64,000 nucleotides of DNA from Actinomadura sp. NAK00032 (GTDB taxonomy: Bacteria; Actinomycetota; Actinomycetes; Streptosporangiales; Streptosporangiaceae): the NCBI RefSeq assembly GCF_013364275.1, contig NZ_CP054932.1:7440001-7504000 (forward strand). The letters are read 5' to 3'. Under the pieces are notes generated by a model. It saw only the letters and a list, made by a program, of their open reading frames with translations. It was not told the DNA's origin and searched no databases. Shown here one piece after another: positions 43,118-52,166 of this stretch (position 1 is its first letter; each line of letters starts with the position of its first letter). A program made the position numbers and the translations under genes.

Positions 43118-43711
43118 TCACGGCTGGAGGGACGCCCAGATACGGGACGGCAGGACGGCGGCGGCCTCGTCCAGGTCCACGGCGCTCGGATCGGACAGCC
43201 AGCGCCGCGCCGTCTCGGCGACCGGCCCGATCAGGAGCATCTCCATCATCACCGGCGACAGCCGCGCGACCCGGCCGCCCGCCACATGCGGCAGCATCCA
43301 CGCCACGAGCTTCGCGATGCGCGGCGTCTTCAGTTCCGCGATGACGGCCGCGTGCTCCGGCAGGAACGCCGCATAGGCCGAGGAATGGATGAACCGTGCC
43401 GCGTCACTGCGCTCGCGCGTGAAACCCAGGTAGGCCCGTGTCGCCGCCTCGACACCCGCTCGCGCGTCAGTGACGCCGGCCAACGCGTCCAACAGGGCGT
43501 CGAGCAGGTCGGCCATGCAGCGCGCGTAGAGGGCGGCGGCGAGGCCGTCGAACGATCCGAAATGGTGGTAGAGGCTGCCGCTGCTCATCCCGGTGGCGGC
43601 GATGACGGCCTTCATCGTGAAGCCCTCGTGCCCGCGCTCGGCGTGTACCCGGAGCGCCTCGGTCAGGATCCGCGCGACGGTCTCGTCCGTGCCCTGGTGC
43701 TTAGGCGACAT
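43118..43711 (-). CDS. TetR-family regulator
   Basis: 197 aa with the HTH EGFTMKAVIAATGMSSGSLYHHFGSFDGLAAALYARC and a C-terminal domain typical of AcrR-like repressors. ATG 43711 lies 5 bp after the stop of the SDR gene and the start region is part of a 16-bp tandem duplication that also covers the SDR 3' end. It probably represses the SDR-TetR operon. Convergent with FGE, 13 bp apart. Confidence 0.85.
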   Translation of the reverse strand: MSPKHQGTDETVARILTEALRVHAERGHEGFTMKAVIAATGMSSGSLYHHFGSFDGLAAALYARCMADLLDALLDALAGVTDARAGVEAATRAYLGFTRERSDAARFIHSSAYAAFLPEHAAVIAELKTPRIAKLVAWMLPHVAGGRVARLSPVMMEMLLIGPVAETARRWLSDPSAVDLDEAAAVLPSRIWASLQP

Positions 43712-43726
43712 GGTGCTTAGGCGACA
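43695..43726. repeat. 16-bp tandem duplication at the SDR/TetR junction
   Basis: TGGTGCTTAGGCGACA occurs twice in direct succession. On the minus strand one copy gives the SDR end GAT-GTC-GCC-TAA and the other the TetR start ATG-TCG-CCT-AAG, so the same bases are used in two frames. A slippage duplication that created or displaced one of the two gene ends is likely. Confidence 0.85.
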
Positions 43727-44496
43727 TCGAGCAGTTTCTCGGCGTCGTCCCAGAGCCTCGCCGCCAGCGGCGCGTCGAGCGCCTTCGCCTTCAACGGCGT
43801 CTCCTTCCGCACGTGGAAGTACCGGCCCGTTCCGTCGGCGGTGATCAGGTCGGCGACGGGCGGCCCGCTCTTCGACGCGGGTTTCAGCGTCCACTTGACC
43901 GTCTTCAGCAGGACGCCGAAGAGTCCCGTGCGCGCGCCGAGGTCCGTCCGGAGCACTCCGGGATGGACCGCGTCGATCGTCCCCCCGGCGTCCTTCCACC
44001 GTTCTGCGAACAGCGGGACCATCATCAGGTTCGCCAGCTTCGTGTTGGCATACGTGTGGACGGCATGGAAGTCGTCCCCGGTCGGCGTCCTGTCCGGGTC
44101 GACCCGCCCGGTGACGTACAGGCCCGCGCTGACCTGCACCACCCGCCGCAGCCGCTCCTCCAGCAGCCGGTTCAGCAGGAACGGCGCGAGGTGGTTGGTG
44201 AAGAACGCCTGCTCGAACCCGTCCTCGGTGAGCACCCGGCGGCTGGGCCAGACGCCCGCGTTGTGGACGAGCACGTCGACGTCGGCCAGCTCACCGGCCA
44301 GCTCCCGCACGGCCCGCACGGACGACAGGTCGCCCACGACCAGCTCCGCACCGACCTCGCGCGCGGCGGCCGCGCCCGCGTCCGGCCGCCGCGCCACGAT
44401 CACCACCCGGTGCCCCCGCCGGGCGGCCTCGCCCGCCACCGCGCGTCCCACACCCCGGTTCCCGCCGGTGACGGCGACCCGCAACGCCTCGCTCAT
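43717..44496 (-). CDS. Short-chain dehydrogenase/reductase
   Basis: 259 aa. The nucleotide site is TGGNRGVGRAV near residue 10, the NAG motif LVHNAGVW near 78, a catalytic Ser in VQVSAGLY and YANTKLANL with the active-site Tyr and Lys. It resembles retinol-dehydrogenase/WWOX-like SDRs; NADPH-dependent reduction or oxidation of a hydroxyl or keto group is expected. ATG 44496 is taken; a GTG/ATG nine bases upstream is possible. First gene of an operon with its TetR regulator. Confidence 0.85.
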   Translation of the reverse strand: MSEALRVAVTGGNRGVGRAVAGEAARRGHRVVIVARRPDAGAAAAREVGAELVVGDLSSVRAVRELAGELADVDVLVHNAGVWPSRRVLTEDGFEQAFFTNHLAPFLLNRLLEERLRRVVQVSAGLYVTGRVDPDRTPTGDDFHAVHTYANTKLANLMMVPLFAERWKDAGGTIDAVHPGVLRTDLGARTGLFGVLLKTVKWTLKPASKSGPPVADLITADGTGRYFHVRKETPLKAKALDAPLAARLWDDAEKLLDVA

Positions 44497-44680
44497 ACCG
44501 GGCACGGTAGCGAGCTCCAGAGACCTTCTCTAGAGAGAGTCTCCGATTTACCTCGCCCGTGGTACCGCCCGCCGCCCCGCTGCGCCGCCCGTCGTACGCG
44601 CGAAGCCGCCGCGCACGTGACGACACCCCCCGAACCCGACCGGCATCGTCATGGCAGACCGCACAGAAAGGACCGTGGAC

Positions 44681-45217
44681 ATGGCGATACAGGAACGCAC
44701 CCGCGCACGGCAGGACGGCCGCTTCCACCTCGGCAGGCGCTGGCGCAAGACGACGCTGATCGTCCACATCGTGTCGGCCGGGGCGTGGATCGGGATCGAC
44801 GTCATCGTGGCCGTCCTCGTCCTGACCGGCCGGTTCGGCACGAGCGACGACGTCCGCGGCCTCGCCTACCGGGCGCTGGCGACCTTCGTCGTGTGGCCGA
44901 TGCTGACGTCCGCGCTCATCTGCCTGGTCACCGGCGTGATCCTGGGCCTCGGCACCAAGTGGGGCCTGGTGCGCTACTGGTGGGTGGCGGTCAAGCTCGT
45001 CCTCAACCTGATCCTGTGCACCCTCATCCTGGTGGCCCTCCAGCCGGGCATGGCCGAGGTGAACGACTACGGCCGCACCTTCAACTCCGACGCGCCCGAA
45101 CCGGCCTTCATCTCGAACCTGTTCTTCCCGCCGGCGGTCTCCTTGACGGCCCTGACGTTCGCCACCGTCCTCGCCGTCGCCAAGCCCTGGGGCCGCCTCC
45201 GCCGCCGCTCCTCATGA
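44681..45217 (+). CDS. Four-helix membrane protein (DUF2269-like)
   Basis: 178 aa with four membrane segments: TTLIVHIVSAGAWIGIDVIVAVLVL, ALATFVVWPMLTSALICLVTGVILG, WVAVKLVLNLILCTLILVAL and FPPAVSLTALTFATVLAV. His at the start of helix 1 and Trp-rich loops resemble DUF2269-type small cytochrome-like membrane proteins. ATG 44681 lies eight bases after AAGGA; ATG 44651 is a weaker alternative. Function unknown. Divergent from the SDR gene. Confidence 0.7.
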   Translation: MAIQERTRARQDGRFHLGRRWRKTTLIVHIVSAGAWIGIDVIVAVLVLTGRFGTSDDVRGLAYRALATFVVWPMLTSALICLVTGVILGLGTKWGLVRYWWVAVKLVLNLILCTLILVALQPGMAEVNDYGRTFNSDAPEPAFISNLFFPPAVSLTALTFATVLAVAKPWGRLRRRSS

Positions 45218-45239
45218 TCACCCCTGCCAGACTGGCGGC

Positions 45240-45755
45240 GTGATGCGAGATGCCGGGATCGGATTGCTCGTCGCGTGGGCGGTGCACGACACCGAGGAGG
45301 TCGCGGCCGGGCCGCGCTGGATCCGGGCGCACCTGCCGGAACTGCGGGAGCGGTTCCCGCAGGCGCCCGCCGCCGTGTGGCGGTGGATGGAATCGGTGGA
45401 CGAGCGCGAGTTCGCCGTCGCCGTGGCCTTGATGGGGGCGCTCGTCGCGGGGGCGGCGGTCGACGGGCAGCGCACCGGCGGACGGTCCGCCACGTACCAG
45501 ACCGCGCTCGCCGGGTTCGGGCTGCACGGCCTGGTCCACCTCGGGCAGGCCGCCGCGCTGCGGCAGTACACGCCCGGCGCGGTCACCTCGGCCCTGGTGG
45601 TCGTCCCGTACACGGTGTGGGCCCGCGCCCGGCTGCGTCGCCAGGGCGTGCTGCGTCCCGCAAGGGCACGGGACGCCGCGCTGGGCCTGGCGTTCGCCGC
45701 CGCCGGCGTCGCCGGAGCACATCTGGCCGCCCGGCGGATCACCGGGCGACGCTAA
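45240..45755 (+). CDS. HXXEE-domain membrane protein
   Basis: 171 aa. The HXXEE motif is HDTEEV near residue 17 and a second metal-like HGLVHL motif lies near 100. Four to five hydrophobic segments span the membrane. The family is found widely in bacteria, with unknown enzymatic role. GTG 45240 or ATG 45243 is the start, 22 bp after the DUF2269-like gene, so both are probably co-transcribed. Its last four bases overlap the convergent HEAT protein gene. Confidence 0.75.
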   Translation: MMRDAGIGLLVAWAVHDTEEVAAGPRWIRAHLPELRERFPQAPAAVWRWMESVDEREFAVAVALMGALVAGAAVDGQRTGGRSATYQTALAGFGLHGLVHLGQAAALRQYTPGAVTSALVVVPYTVWARARLRRQGVLRPARARDAALGLAFAAAGVAGAHLAARRITGRR

Positions 45756-47935
45756 GACGTGAGGCCGGAGAGGACGGCGATGAGTTCGCGGCGCTCCTCC
45801 TCGTCCTGGCGGACCTGCCGGCCGTAGACGCCGATGCCTTGGATCGCGGCGTCGCCTTCGATCAGCTCGCGCAGTTCGGGGACGAGCGAGGCGGCGTCCG
45901 TGCCGAGTTCGCGCAGCGCGCCGATGAGCCAGGGACCGGCTCCCATGGTGGGGAGGTTGCGGCGGACGGCCTCCAGGAGCGGGGCCGGGTCACCGGTGAT
46001 GTTGCGGATAGCCCGCGCGGCGGCGATGTCGGAGTACCGGTCGCCGAGGAGCTCCCACAGGCGCGGGAGGAGGGGCTCGGCGTCCGGGCCGGCGAGCCCG
46101 GCGAGTTCGGCCGCGTCCGCGGTGAGGCGGCGCCTGTCGAGTGCGTCGGCGGCGGCCCGGAGCGCCGGGGCCTTGTCGCCGGTGCGCAGCAACAGGCGCG
46201 CCGCCTCCAGCCGGTCCCGGATGGCGGACGGGTCGTCTTCCGCAGGCGTCTCGCCGGCGAGGGCGCGCAGGGCGGGGAGGACGTCGTCGATGGACAGTTC
46301 GTGGTCGGTGGGCAGCTCGTGGTCGGTGGGCAGCTCGTGGTCGGTGGGCAGCTCGTGGTCGATGGCCGTCCGCGCCGCCAACACGGGGTCGGAGGCGGCG
46401 GCTTCGGCGATACAGGCGGTCAGCCGGCCGGTGTCGCCGGTGATCGCGGCGAGGGCCCGCGCGCAGTCGAGGCGCTGCCGCCAGGACGCCTCCGGGTCGT
46501 CGCGGGTCGAGGCCAGCGCGGGCACCGCCGCCGAGGCCGCGGGGCCGATCGCGGCCAGCGCGCGGACCGTCCACCAGGTGTCGTGCGGGACGAGCCGGAC
46601 GAGTTCGGGCACCGCCTCCGCCGCATCCGGACCCCACCGGTGCAGCAGCCGGGTCAGGCCGTTCACCTCGTTGTGCCGGCGCATCCTGCCGAGGTAGGCG
46701 TCGTATCCGCCGGATCCCTCAGGCTCCCCGAGAGGGATCGCCGCCAGCCGCCGCCGCACGGCCGCGAGCAGCTCCGCGTCGGCGGGCACGCCGGAGTCGA
46801 TGATCAGGCTCACGGCGTCGGTCGTCACCGCGCCCGCGCCGAGCGCGGCGATGAAGGGCCCGCGCCAGCGGGGGTCGCCGAGGTCGATCAGCGTCTCCAG
46901 AGCCGCGTCGAAGACCCGCGCTTCAAGCGAGTCGGCCTCCGAGGGCGGCTCGGCGACGAGGACGACAAGCGTGTCGACGGCCTCCACCGCCACCTCGCGC
47001 ACGTCGCGGATCGCGGTCGCGGCGGCGACGCGGACGCTGAGGTCGGAGTGCCGGAGGCCCGCCGCCAGCAGCGGCGCCGCCTCGGCACGGGCCGAACGCG
47101 ACCGTACGCAGCGCTGGTAGACGGCGTCGACGGCCGTCCGCGCGGACTCGGCGGGCCCCTGGGCGAGCAGGGTGCGGGCCACGTCGGCGAACGACGCGCC
47201 GTCGATGCGGCCGGCGATGTCGTCGAACGGGTCGTCCGCCCAGATCCAGCCCTTCAGCGGCTCGCCGTCCATCCAGCACCGGGCGACCACCTCCGAGGCG
47301 GCGTCCGGCCACGGGAGGCCGTTGGCGGCGATCGCCCACAGCGCTCCGGCGCGGACGGTGGCGGACCGTCCCGCGACCTCTTCGGCCAGCCACGCGGCGC
47401 TGCCCTGCGGGTCGAGCCGTCCGGCGGCGGCGAGCAGGCCCGCCAGCACGAGCGGCGAGCGCTCCTTCTTCCGCCGGGCCTTGACCGCGGGCAGCACCTC
47501 GGGGGCGCACGAGTCCGGGAGGTGGCCGAGCAGGTAGGTGGCGTAGTGCCGGATGTCGGCGTCCGGGTCGTCCAGCAGCGGGACCAGCAGCGGAGCCTCA
47601 CGGCCCAGGGCGGCGCGGACGTCCGCGAGGACCTGCGGGGTCGCGTCCTCGGTGGCGGCGATCGCGCTGAGCAGCGACACCAGCGCCTCGCGCCTGCGCG
47701 TCCCGGGGTCGGTGGCGAGGCGGACGACGAACGGCACCGCCCACGGCGTCGCCGTGTACAGCGTGCCCTGGTGGTAGACGCTGCTGAACAGGTGCTCGGT
47801 CGCGTCGCCGGCCAGTTCGTCGTCGTCACCGACCGCGTCGCGCAGCGTCTGAGGGAAGTCCTCCGCCGACCCGTAGGCGTGACCGAGCGAGGCCCAGTCG
47901 ATGTCGTCAATGCCCTCAAGGCCGGTCGCCGCCAT
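45752..47935 (-). CDS. HEAT-repeat protein, 727 aa
   Basis: A long alpha-solenoid made of HEAT-like repeats (LLDDPDADIRHYATYLLGHLPD, LRHSDLSVRVAAATAIRDVR, PELVRLVPHDTWWTVRALAAIGP). The N-terminal part has FSSVYHQGTLYTATPWAVPFV, seen in similar actinomycete proteins of unknown role. An acidic DHELPT repeat interrupts the solenoid near residues 523-544. No enzyme motif. ATG 47935 follows GGAGAACG. Likely a protein-binding scaffold. Confidence 0.8.
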   Translation of the reverse strand: MAATGLEGIDDIDWASLGHAYGSAEDFPQTLRDAVGDDDELAGDATEHLFSSVYHQGTLYTATPWAVPFVVRLATDPGTRRREALVSLLSAIAATEDATPQVLADVRAALGREAPLLVPLLDDPDADIRHYATYLLGHLPDSCAPEVLPAVKARRKKERSPLVLAGLLAAAGRLDPQGSAAWLAEEVAGRSATVRAGALWAIAANGLPWPDAASEVVARCWMDGEPLKGWIWADDPFDDIAGRIDGASFADVARTLLAQGPAESARTAVDAVYQRCVRSRSARAEAAPLLAAGLRHSDLSVRVAAATAIRDVREVAVEAVDTLVVLVAEPPSEADSLEARVFDAALETLIDLGDPRWRGPFIAALGAGAVTTDAVSLIIDSGVPADAELLAAVRRRLAAIPLGEPEGSGGYDAYLGRMRRHNEVNGLTRLLHRWGPDAAEAVPELVRLVPHDTWWTVRALAAIGPAASAAVPALASTRDDPEASWRQRLDCARALAAITGDTGRLTACIAEAAASDPVLAARTAIDHELPTDHELPTDHELPTDHELSIDDVLPALRALAGETPAEDDPSAIRDRLEAARLLLRTGDKAPALRAAADALDRRRLTADAAELAGLAGPDAEPLLPRLWELLGDRYSDIAAARAIRNITGDPAPLLEAVRRNLPTMGAGPWLIGALRELGTDAASLVPELRELIEGDAAIQGIGVYGRQVRQDEEERRELIAVLSGLTS
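46301..46363. repeat. 18-bp tandem repeat in the HEAT gene
   Basis: Three exact copies of GTGGTCGGTGGGCAGCTC (46301-46354) and a partial fourth encode DHELPT repeats on the minus strand. The unit is in frame, so copy-number change would only lengthen a loop between helical repeats. Confidence 0.9.
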
Positions 47936-48007
47936 CGTTCTCCCTGTCCGCCGTGTCTCTGCCGGTGAATCTAGGCCCCGGCAGAGACACCTGGGCGGCG
48001 GGACGGG

Positions 48008-48637
48008 TCAGCAGGTGCCGAGCATCGAGGTGAGCGCGCTCTTCTCGGCGCTGTCGACCGCCAGGTCGTAGTACCACTTCACCTGGATCCAGGCGCGGGC
48101 GTAGGTGCAGCGGAACGCGGTGCGCGGCGGCTGCCACTCGGCCGGGTCCTTGTCGCTCTTGCTCTGGTTGACGTTGTCGGTGACGGCCCACAGCTCGGGA
48201 CCGCCGAGGTCGTTGGCGTAGGTCTGGCGGCGGGACGTCGTCCAGGCCCAGGCACCGGACGCCCACGCCTCGGCCAGCGGCACCATGTGGTCGATGTCCA
48301 GGTCGGACGCGAGGGTCCAGGTGGCGCCGTCGTAGGGCGAGTACCAGCTGCCGGACGTCGGGTAGCAGGACGAGTCGGTCACGACGCCCGTGCCGTCCCG
48401 CTTGAGGACGGTCTCACGGGTGTTGCACGCGCCGGAGATCGTGATCCAGTGCGGGAACAGGTCGCGGTCGTAGGTGCTCTGGTGCGATTCGGCGGCGACG
48501 GTGAGCTCGGCGAGCCGGGTCGCGGCGGTGGCGGCGGACGGGATGTTCGGCGGGGTCGCGGACGCCGGCGCGTCCAGGACGGCGATCAGCGCCCCGGCCA
48601 AGAGGGCCGGGAGCAGGAACGACAGCAGTCGTCGCAT
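48008..48637 (-). CDS. Secreted HNH-family nuclease (DUF1524-like)
   Basis: 209-aa protein with a signal peptide cut after about residue 28 (ASA). The mature enzyme has RDLFPHWI, DLDIDHMVPLAEAWASGAW with the HNH-type catalytic His, and NVNQSKSDKDPAEWQPP with the Asn and following helix. Three or four cysteines could form disulfides outside the cell. Such proteins are extracellular nucleases for phosphate or DNA scavenging. ATG 48637 is the start; AAGGG lies about nine bases upstream. Confidence 0.85.
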   Translation of the reverse strand: MRRLLSFLLPALLAGALIAVLDAPASATPPNIPSAATAATRLAELTVAAESHQSTYDRDLFPHWITISGACNTRETVLKRDGTGVVTDSSCYPTSGSWYSPYDGATWTLASDLDIDHMVPLAEAWASGAWAWTTSRRQTYANDLGGPELWAVTDNVNQSKSDKDPAEWQPPRTAFRCTYARAWIQVKWYYDLAVDSAEKSALTSMLGTC

Positions 48638-49095
48638 GGGGGGAGCCCTTCCGCTGCCGCTCCCGGCCGGGGCGGGGGGGCGCCCCGAGGGGGATCGGGA
48701 ACGGCGGCACTGCGACGGTGACATTTCAGGCAATTACGGTTAAATGTCACGCTTTGCCCAGCCGCAGGCCCACCCTTGGTCGGATGCTGCCGTCACCACC
48801 CCGCCCCCACCCCCGCGACCTGCACGACCACGGCCGGTGAGCCTCCCGATACGGGCGCGGTACAGCGAATGAAGACTCCCTGAACGAACGCTCACCCGAA
48901 GCAGGCGAGGCCGACAAAGCGGCCGGTGCGCGGGCAGGCCACAGAGCGGGCACAGGTGTCCCCTACGCCGGCGGCGTGCACAGGCCGCGCATGATGGCGC
49001 GCGAAATGATCAGCGAAAAGTCCGGCCTGCCAGCGATGTCCTGGTTCTTACTGCTCGTGGCCGGGTGGGTTCGTTACCGGCCCGCTCAACCCCGG
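48638..49095. other. Intergenic region with a MaoC-like sequence remnant
   Basis: No gene is supported in this 458-bp gap. Positions 48966-49003 match, with four differences over about 38 bases, the codons around the IMHGLCT motif of the maoC gene at 56.65 kb. The rest has no visible homology to it. I take it as the trace of a third, lost copy or a chance-conserved fragment. Confidence 0.4.
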
Positions 49096-50199
49096 TTACG
49101 TCGCGACCGTCTGCGCGGCCGATTCGGCCAATGTCGGGTAGTCGATATAGCCGTTCTCGTCGCCGGTGTACATCAGGCCCTTGTCGCGGACGGGGTTGAG
49201 GGGTGCATCGATACGGAGCCGTTCCACGAGGTCTGGGTTGGCAAGGAACGCACGTCCGAACGAGACGAGGTCGGCTCCCGCCTCAATAAGACGTTCGCCC
49301 GCCGCCTTCCCGCCGTCGTCGGGGAGGCGGTCCAGCGGGAGCTTGGGGTTGGCGATGAGGGGCCGGTGCCAGGACGCGCGGATCGTATTGAACGTCGGGG
49401 TTCCGGGGTCGGCGAAGGCGACGTGGGCGTAGGCGAGGTCGAGCCCCTGAAGCGCGGCGAACAGCGTGTCGTAGATGTCCTCGGTGTCTGCTTCCTCGAT
49501 GCCGTTGGCAGTGCCGTAGGGGGAGACGCGAAATCCGACGTTCCCCGGGCCGATCGCCTCCGCGACGGACTTGATGACCTCGACGGCGAACCGGGTGCGG
49601 CCCTCGGCGTCACCGCCGTACCCGTCGGACCGGTGGTTGGTGTTGCCGGACATGAACTGGTGGATGAGGTACCCGTTCGCGCCGTGCACCTCGACGCCGT
49701 CGAATCCGGCGGCCATGGCGTTCCGTGCCCCTTGGGCGAAGTCGGCGACGGTCGCCGCGATGTCGTCGGCGGTCATCTCCCGCGGCATGACGGTGGGGCG
49801 GTGGCCGTTCGGGGTGACGATCGTGCCGGGCAGCGGGATCGGCGACGGCGCGAGCGGGATGTGGCCGCTGGTCTCGGGGTGGCCGACCCGGCCACCGTGC
49901 TGGATCTGCAGGAACATGCGGCCGCCTTCGGCGTGGACCGCGTCGGTCACCCGTCGCCAGCCCGCCACATGCTCCGGGCCGTAGATCGCGGTGATGTTCG
50001 GGTAGGTGCGGCCCACGACGTTCGGCGTGGCCGCCTCGGCGACGATCATCCCGGCGGACGCGCGCTGCGCGTAGTACGTCCTCATGATCGACCTGGGCAC
50101 TCCGTGCGCCGTGGCGCGGTTGCGCGTCAGCGGCGCCATCACCAGCCGGTTGCGCAGGGGCGTTGAGCCAAGCCGGGCGGGTTCGAGCAGAGCGGTCAT
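49096..50199 (-). CDS. Alkene reductase, old yellow enzyme family
   Basis: 367 aa, FMN-dependent TIM barrel. It starts ALLEPARLGSTPLRNRLVMAPLTRNRA and has IQHGGRVGH, FDGVEVHGANGYLIHQF with the His/Asn pair that binds substrate, RSDGYGG and GADLVSFGRAFLANPDLVERLR. Such enzymes reduce activated alkenes and nitro compounds with NAD(P)H (NemA-like). ATG 50199 is the start. Divergent from a TetR gene, the usual regulator arrangement. Confidence 0.92.
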   Translation of the reverse strand: MTALLEPARLGSTPLRNRLVMAPLTRNRATAHGVPRSIMRTYYAQRASAGMIVAEAATPNVVGRTYPNITAIYGPEHVAGWRRVTDAVHAEGGRMFLQIQHGGRVGHPETSGHIPLAPSPIPLPGTIVTPNGHRPTVMPREMTADDIAATVADFAQGARNAMAAGFDGVEVHGANGYLIHQFMSGNTNHRSDGYGGDAEGRTRFAVEVIKSVAEAIGPGNVGFRVSPYGTANGIEEADTEDIYDTLFAALQGLDLAYAHVAFADPGTPTFNTIRASWHRPLIANPKLPLDRLPDDGGKAAGERLIEAGADLVSFGRAFLANPDLVERLRIDAPLNPVRDKGLMYTGDENGYIDYPTLAESAAQTVAT

Positions 50200-50276
50200 G
50201 TCGGCCCCCGAAGCCTCGTTAACGGAACAGAAATCCCAGTAAGCTGTGAACGACCGTAGCAGACACAGGAGCGCTA

Positions 50277-50921
50277 ATGGAACAGCAGTCCCGTTTGCGG
50301 GAGGAGCCTTCCGCCCCTGACGGCTCGGCGAAGGGCCGGGCGCGCCCAGGGGGCCGGACCGCCCGGGTCCGCGCGGCCGTGCTGGCCGCCGTCATCGATG
50401 AGATCGCCGAGAACGGTTACGCCGCCCTCAACATGGACCGCGTCGCCGCCCGCGCCGGGGTCGGCCGCACCACCGTCTACCGCCGCTGGGGCACTCCTGA
50501 GGGGCTGGCCGCCGACCTGCTGGCCCTCATCGGCGAGGAGGCCATGCCGATGCCCGACACCGGCTCGCTGGAGGGGGACCTGCGCGCGTTCGCGGCCACC
50601 ACGCTGGCCGCTCACCAGGACGAACGGCTCCAGGCCGCGATCCAGGGGGTGATCTCCGCCGCGTCCCGCGAACCCGCCGCCGGCAACGCCCTGCAGACCT
50701 TCTACAACGACCGCAACCGCGAGGCCGCCGCCCTGATCGACCGCGCCGTCACCCGTGGCGAACTGCCCCCCGGAACCGACGGCGTCGAGTTCTTCCGAAT
50801 GTTCGCCGCCCCGTTCTGCTACCGCGCGACGATCACCCGCGAGCCGGTGGACGAGGGCGTCGCCGAACGAACCCTCGCCATGGTCCTCGCCGCCGCCCGG
50901 GCCGGGGTCTTCGTCCGATGA
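50277..50921 (+). CDS. TetR-family regulator of the old yellow enzyme gene
   Basis: 214 aa. HTH: IAENGYAALNMDRVAARAGVGRTTVYRRWGTPEGLAADLLALI, followed by the TetR_C-type helical domain. ATG 50277 follows CAGGAGCGC. The 77-bp divergent gap contains CGTTAACG (50217-50224), a short palindrome that may be the operator. Likely represses the reductase until an electrophilic inducer binds. Confidence 0.87.
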   Translation: MEQQSRLREEPSAPDGSAKGRARPGGRTARVRAAVLAAVIDEIAENGYAALNMDRVAARAGVGRTTVYRRWGTPEGLAADLLALIGEEAMPMPDTGSLEGDLRAFAATTLAAHQDERLQAAIQGVISAASREPAAGNALQTFYNDRNREAAALIDRAVTRGELPPGTDGVEFFRMFAAPFCYRATITREPVDEGVAERTLAMVLAAARAGVFVR

Positions 50922-51044
50922 CCCGGCCCGTGGGCGCCACCGGACGTGAATGAGAACGGGCGTCGCGGCGCAGGCAGCGATGGTGCCAGGACGTCGCCGC
51001 CCTTGCCGCGCCGGCCGCGTGCGCGCACGACGTGGGATCGGCGT

Positions 51045-51112
51045 TCACCGTGCCGTCCGCCTCACCGTGCCGTCCGCCTCACCGTGCCGTCCGCCTCACC
51101 GTGCCGTCCGCC
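51045..51112. repeat. 17-bp tandem repeat, four exact copies
   Basis: Four perfect copies of TCACCGTGCCGTCCGCC and a partial fifth lie in the gap after the TetR gene, just left of the maoC pseudogene. The 17-bp period is not a multiple of three and no supported gene covers it, so it is a noncoding minisatellite. Confidence 0.9.
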
Positions 51113-51149
51113 TCACCGGCCGATCGGGCACCGGCTCGGCATCACCGAA

Positions 51150-51872
51150 GTCAGGCGAAGCGGGCGAGGGCGGCGGAGATTACCGTGCGGTCGTCTGCGG
51201 TGGCCTCGAAGAGGGTTGCGCTGGCGTCGTCCTTCCAGGTCTCGATGCGTAGCGTGTCGCCTGGGAAGACCGGGGCGGCGAAGCGGCCCTCTAGTTCGCG
51301 TAGGTCGGCTGGGTGGGCGCCGCCAGTTGTGCACAGGCCGTGCATGATGGGGCGCGGCATCCCGGCCTTCTTCGCCGCCTCCGGGTCGATGCGAGGTGGT
51401 GCCGGTCGCCCAGGGGGCGGTGGAGGGCGGCCTGGTTCGTGGCCGTCCGGACGGTCAGCGAGTCGTCCGGGGTTGCCTCGGGGCGCTTGCAGACGGGCCC
51501 GGTGACCGCCGAAGGCGCCGCATCGTGGGGCGAACAGCGACCAGGTGGCCTCGAAGCGCTCGCTCTCCACGGCCACGTCGAAGACCGCCGCCGAGCCCTT
51601 GTCCCAGACCACCGCCACGCGGGCGTTCATCTCCACGGCTCCCGAACGCGGGAGGTCCTCCAGGACGCGGAGTCGCTGGGTGCCGTGGACGGCCGTCCGG
51701 ACGCCGAAGGCGCCTGCCGAGCCGAGTGTGTCCGGCGCCCACCGGGCGATTCCTCGAAGACGAGGTCGGGGTCGGCGTCATCCGCGCCGTCCGCCAGCAC
51801 ACAGAGGGTCGCTCGGGTCTCGCCATAGGTGACGGTCTGAGCTCCGAGGGCCTTGGCGATCCACTCACTCGT
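51150..51872 (-). pseudogene. Decayed duplicate of the maoC dehydratase gene
   Basis: The first 175 bp (51150-51325) are almost identical to 56654-56830, the 3' end of the intact maoC gene; further on similarity falls to perhaps 80-85 percent. About 30 bp that encode the segment after HGLCT are lost, as are about 45 bp in the N-terminal part, and several single-base shifts break the frame: pieces of the protein (EATADDRTVISAALARFA, PRPIMHGLCT, WDKGSAAVFDVAV, TYGETRATL) appear in different frames. No functional product is possible. Confidence 0.8.
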
Positions 51873-51930
51873 GTTTTCTGTGGATGGGCAACATCCCACA
51901 CCCTCCAGCTCGCTCCACTCGGTCAGTGGT

Positions 51931-52043
51931 CCGCTCCCGAGATCAGGCCGCTGGTCGGGATGCCGGTCCCGGCGGTGACCAGGACGTTGTGGACGTCGCG
52001 CGACCGGTTCGACGACCTGCCGCGCGGCAGCCGCACCGCCCTG
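51931..52043 (-). pseudogene. Fragment of an ltp2 duplicate
   Basis: About 37 codons matching the C-terminus of the intact ltp2 (DVHNVLVTAGTG, PTSGLI). It keeps its place upstream of the maoC pseudogene, with about 60 unrelated bases inserted at the junction. Similarity ends near 52043, 124 bp before the stop of the DUF222-HNH gene, which marks the edge of the duplicated segment. Confidence 0.75.
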
Positions 52044-52166
52044 AAGACGAGGCCACGCCCCAGGGCCTGCCGCACAGGCGGAGTACCGCCGAAAGCTGTC
52101 TCCACACTTTGAGGGGACTCGCAGAGCGGCAAGTGCCGAAGAGTAGCTGCTCCCAGACTGCTCGTG

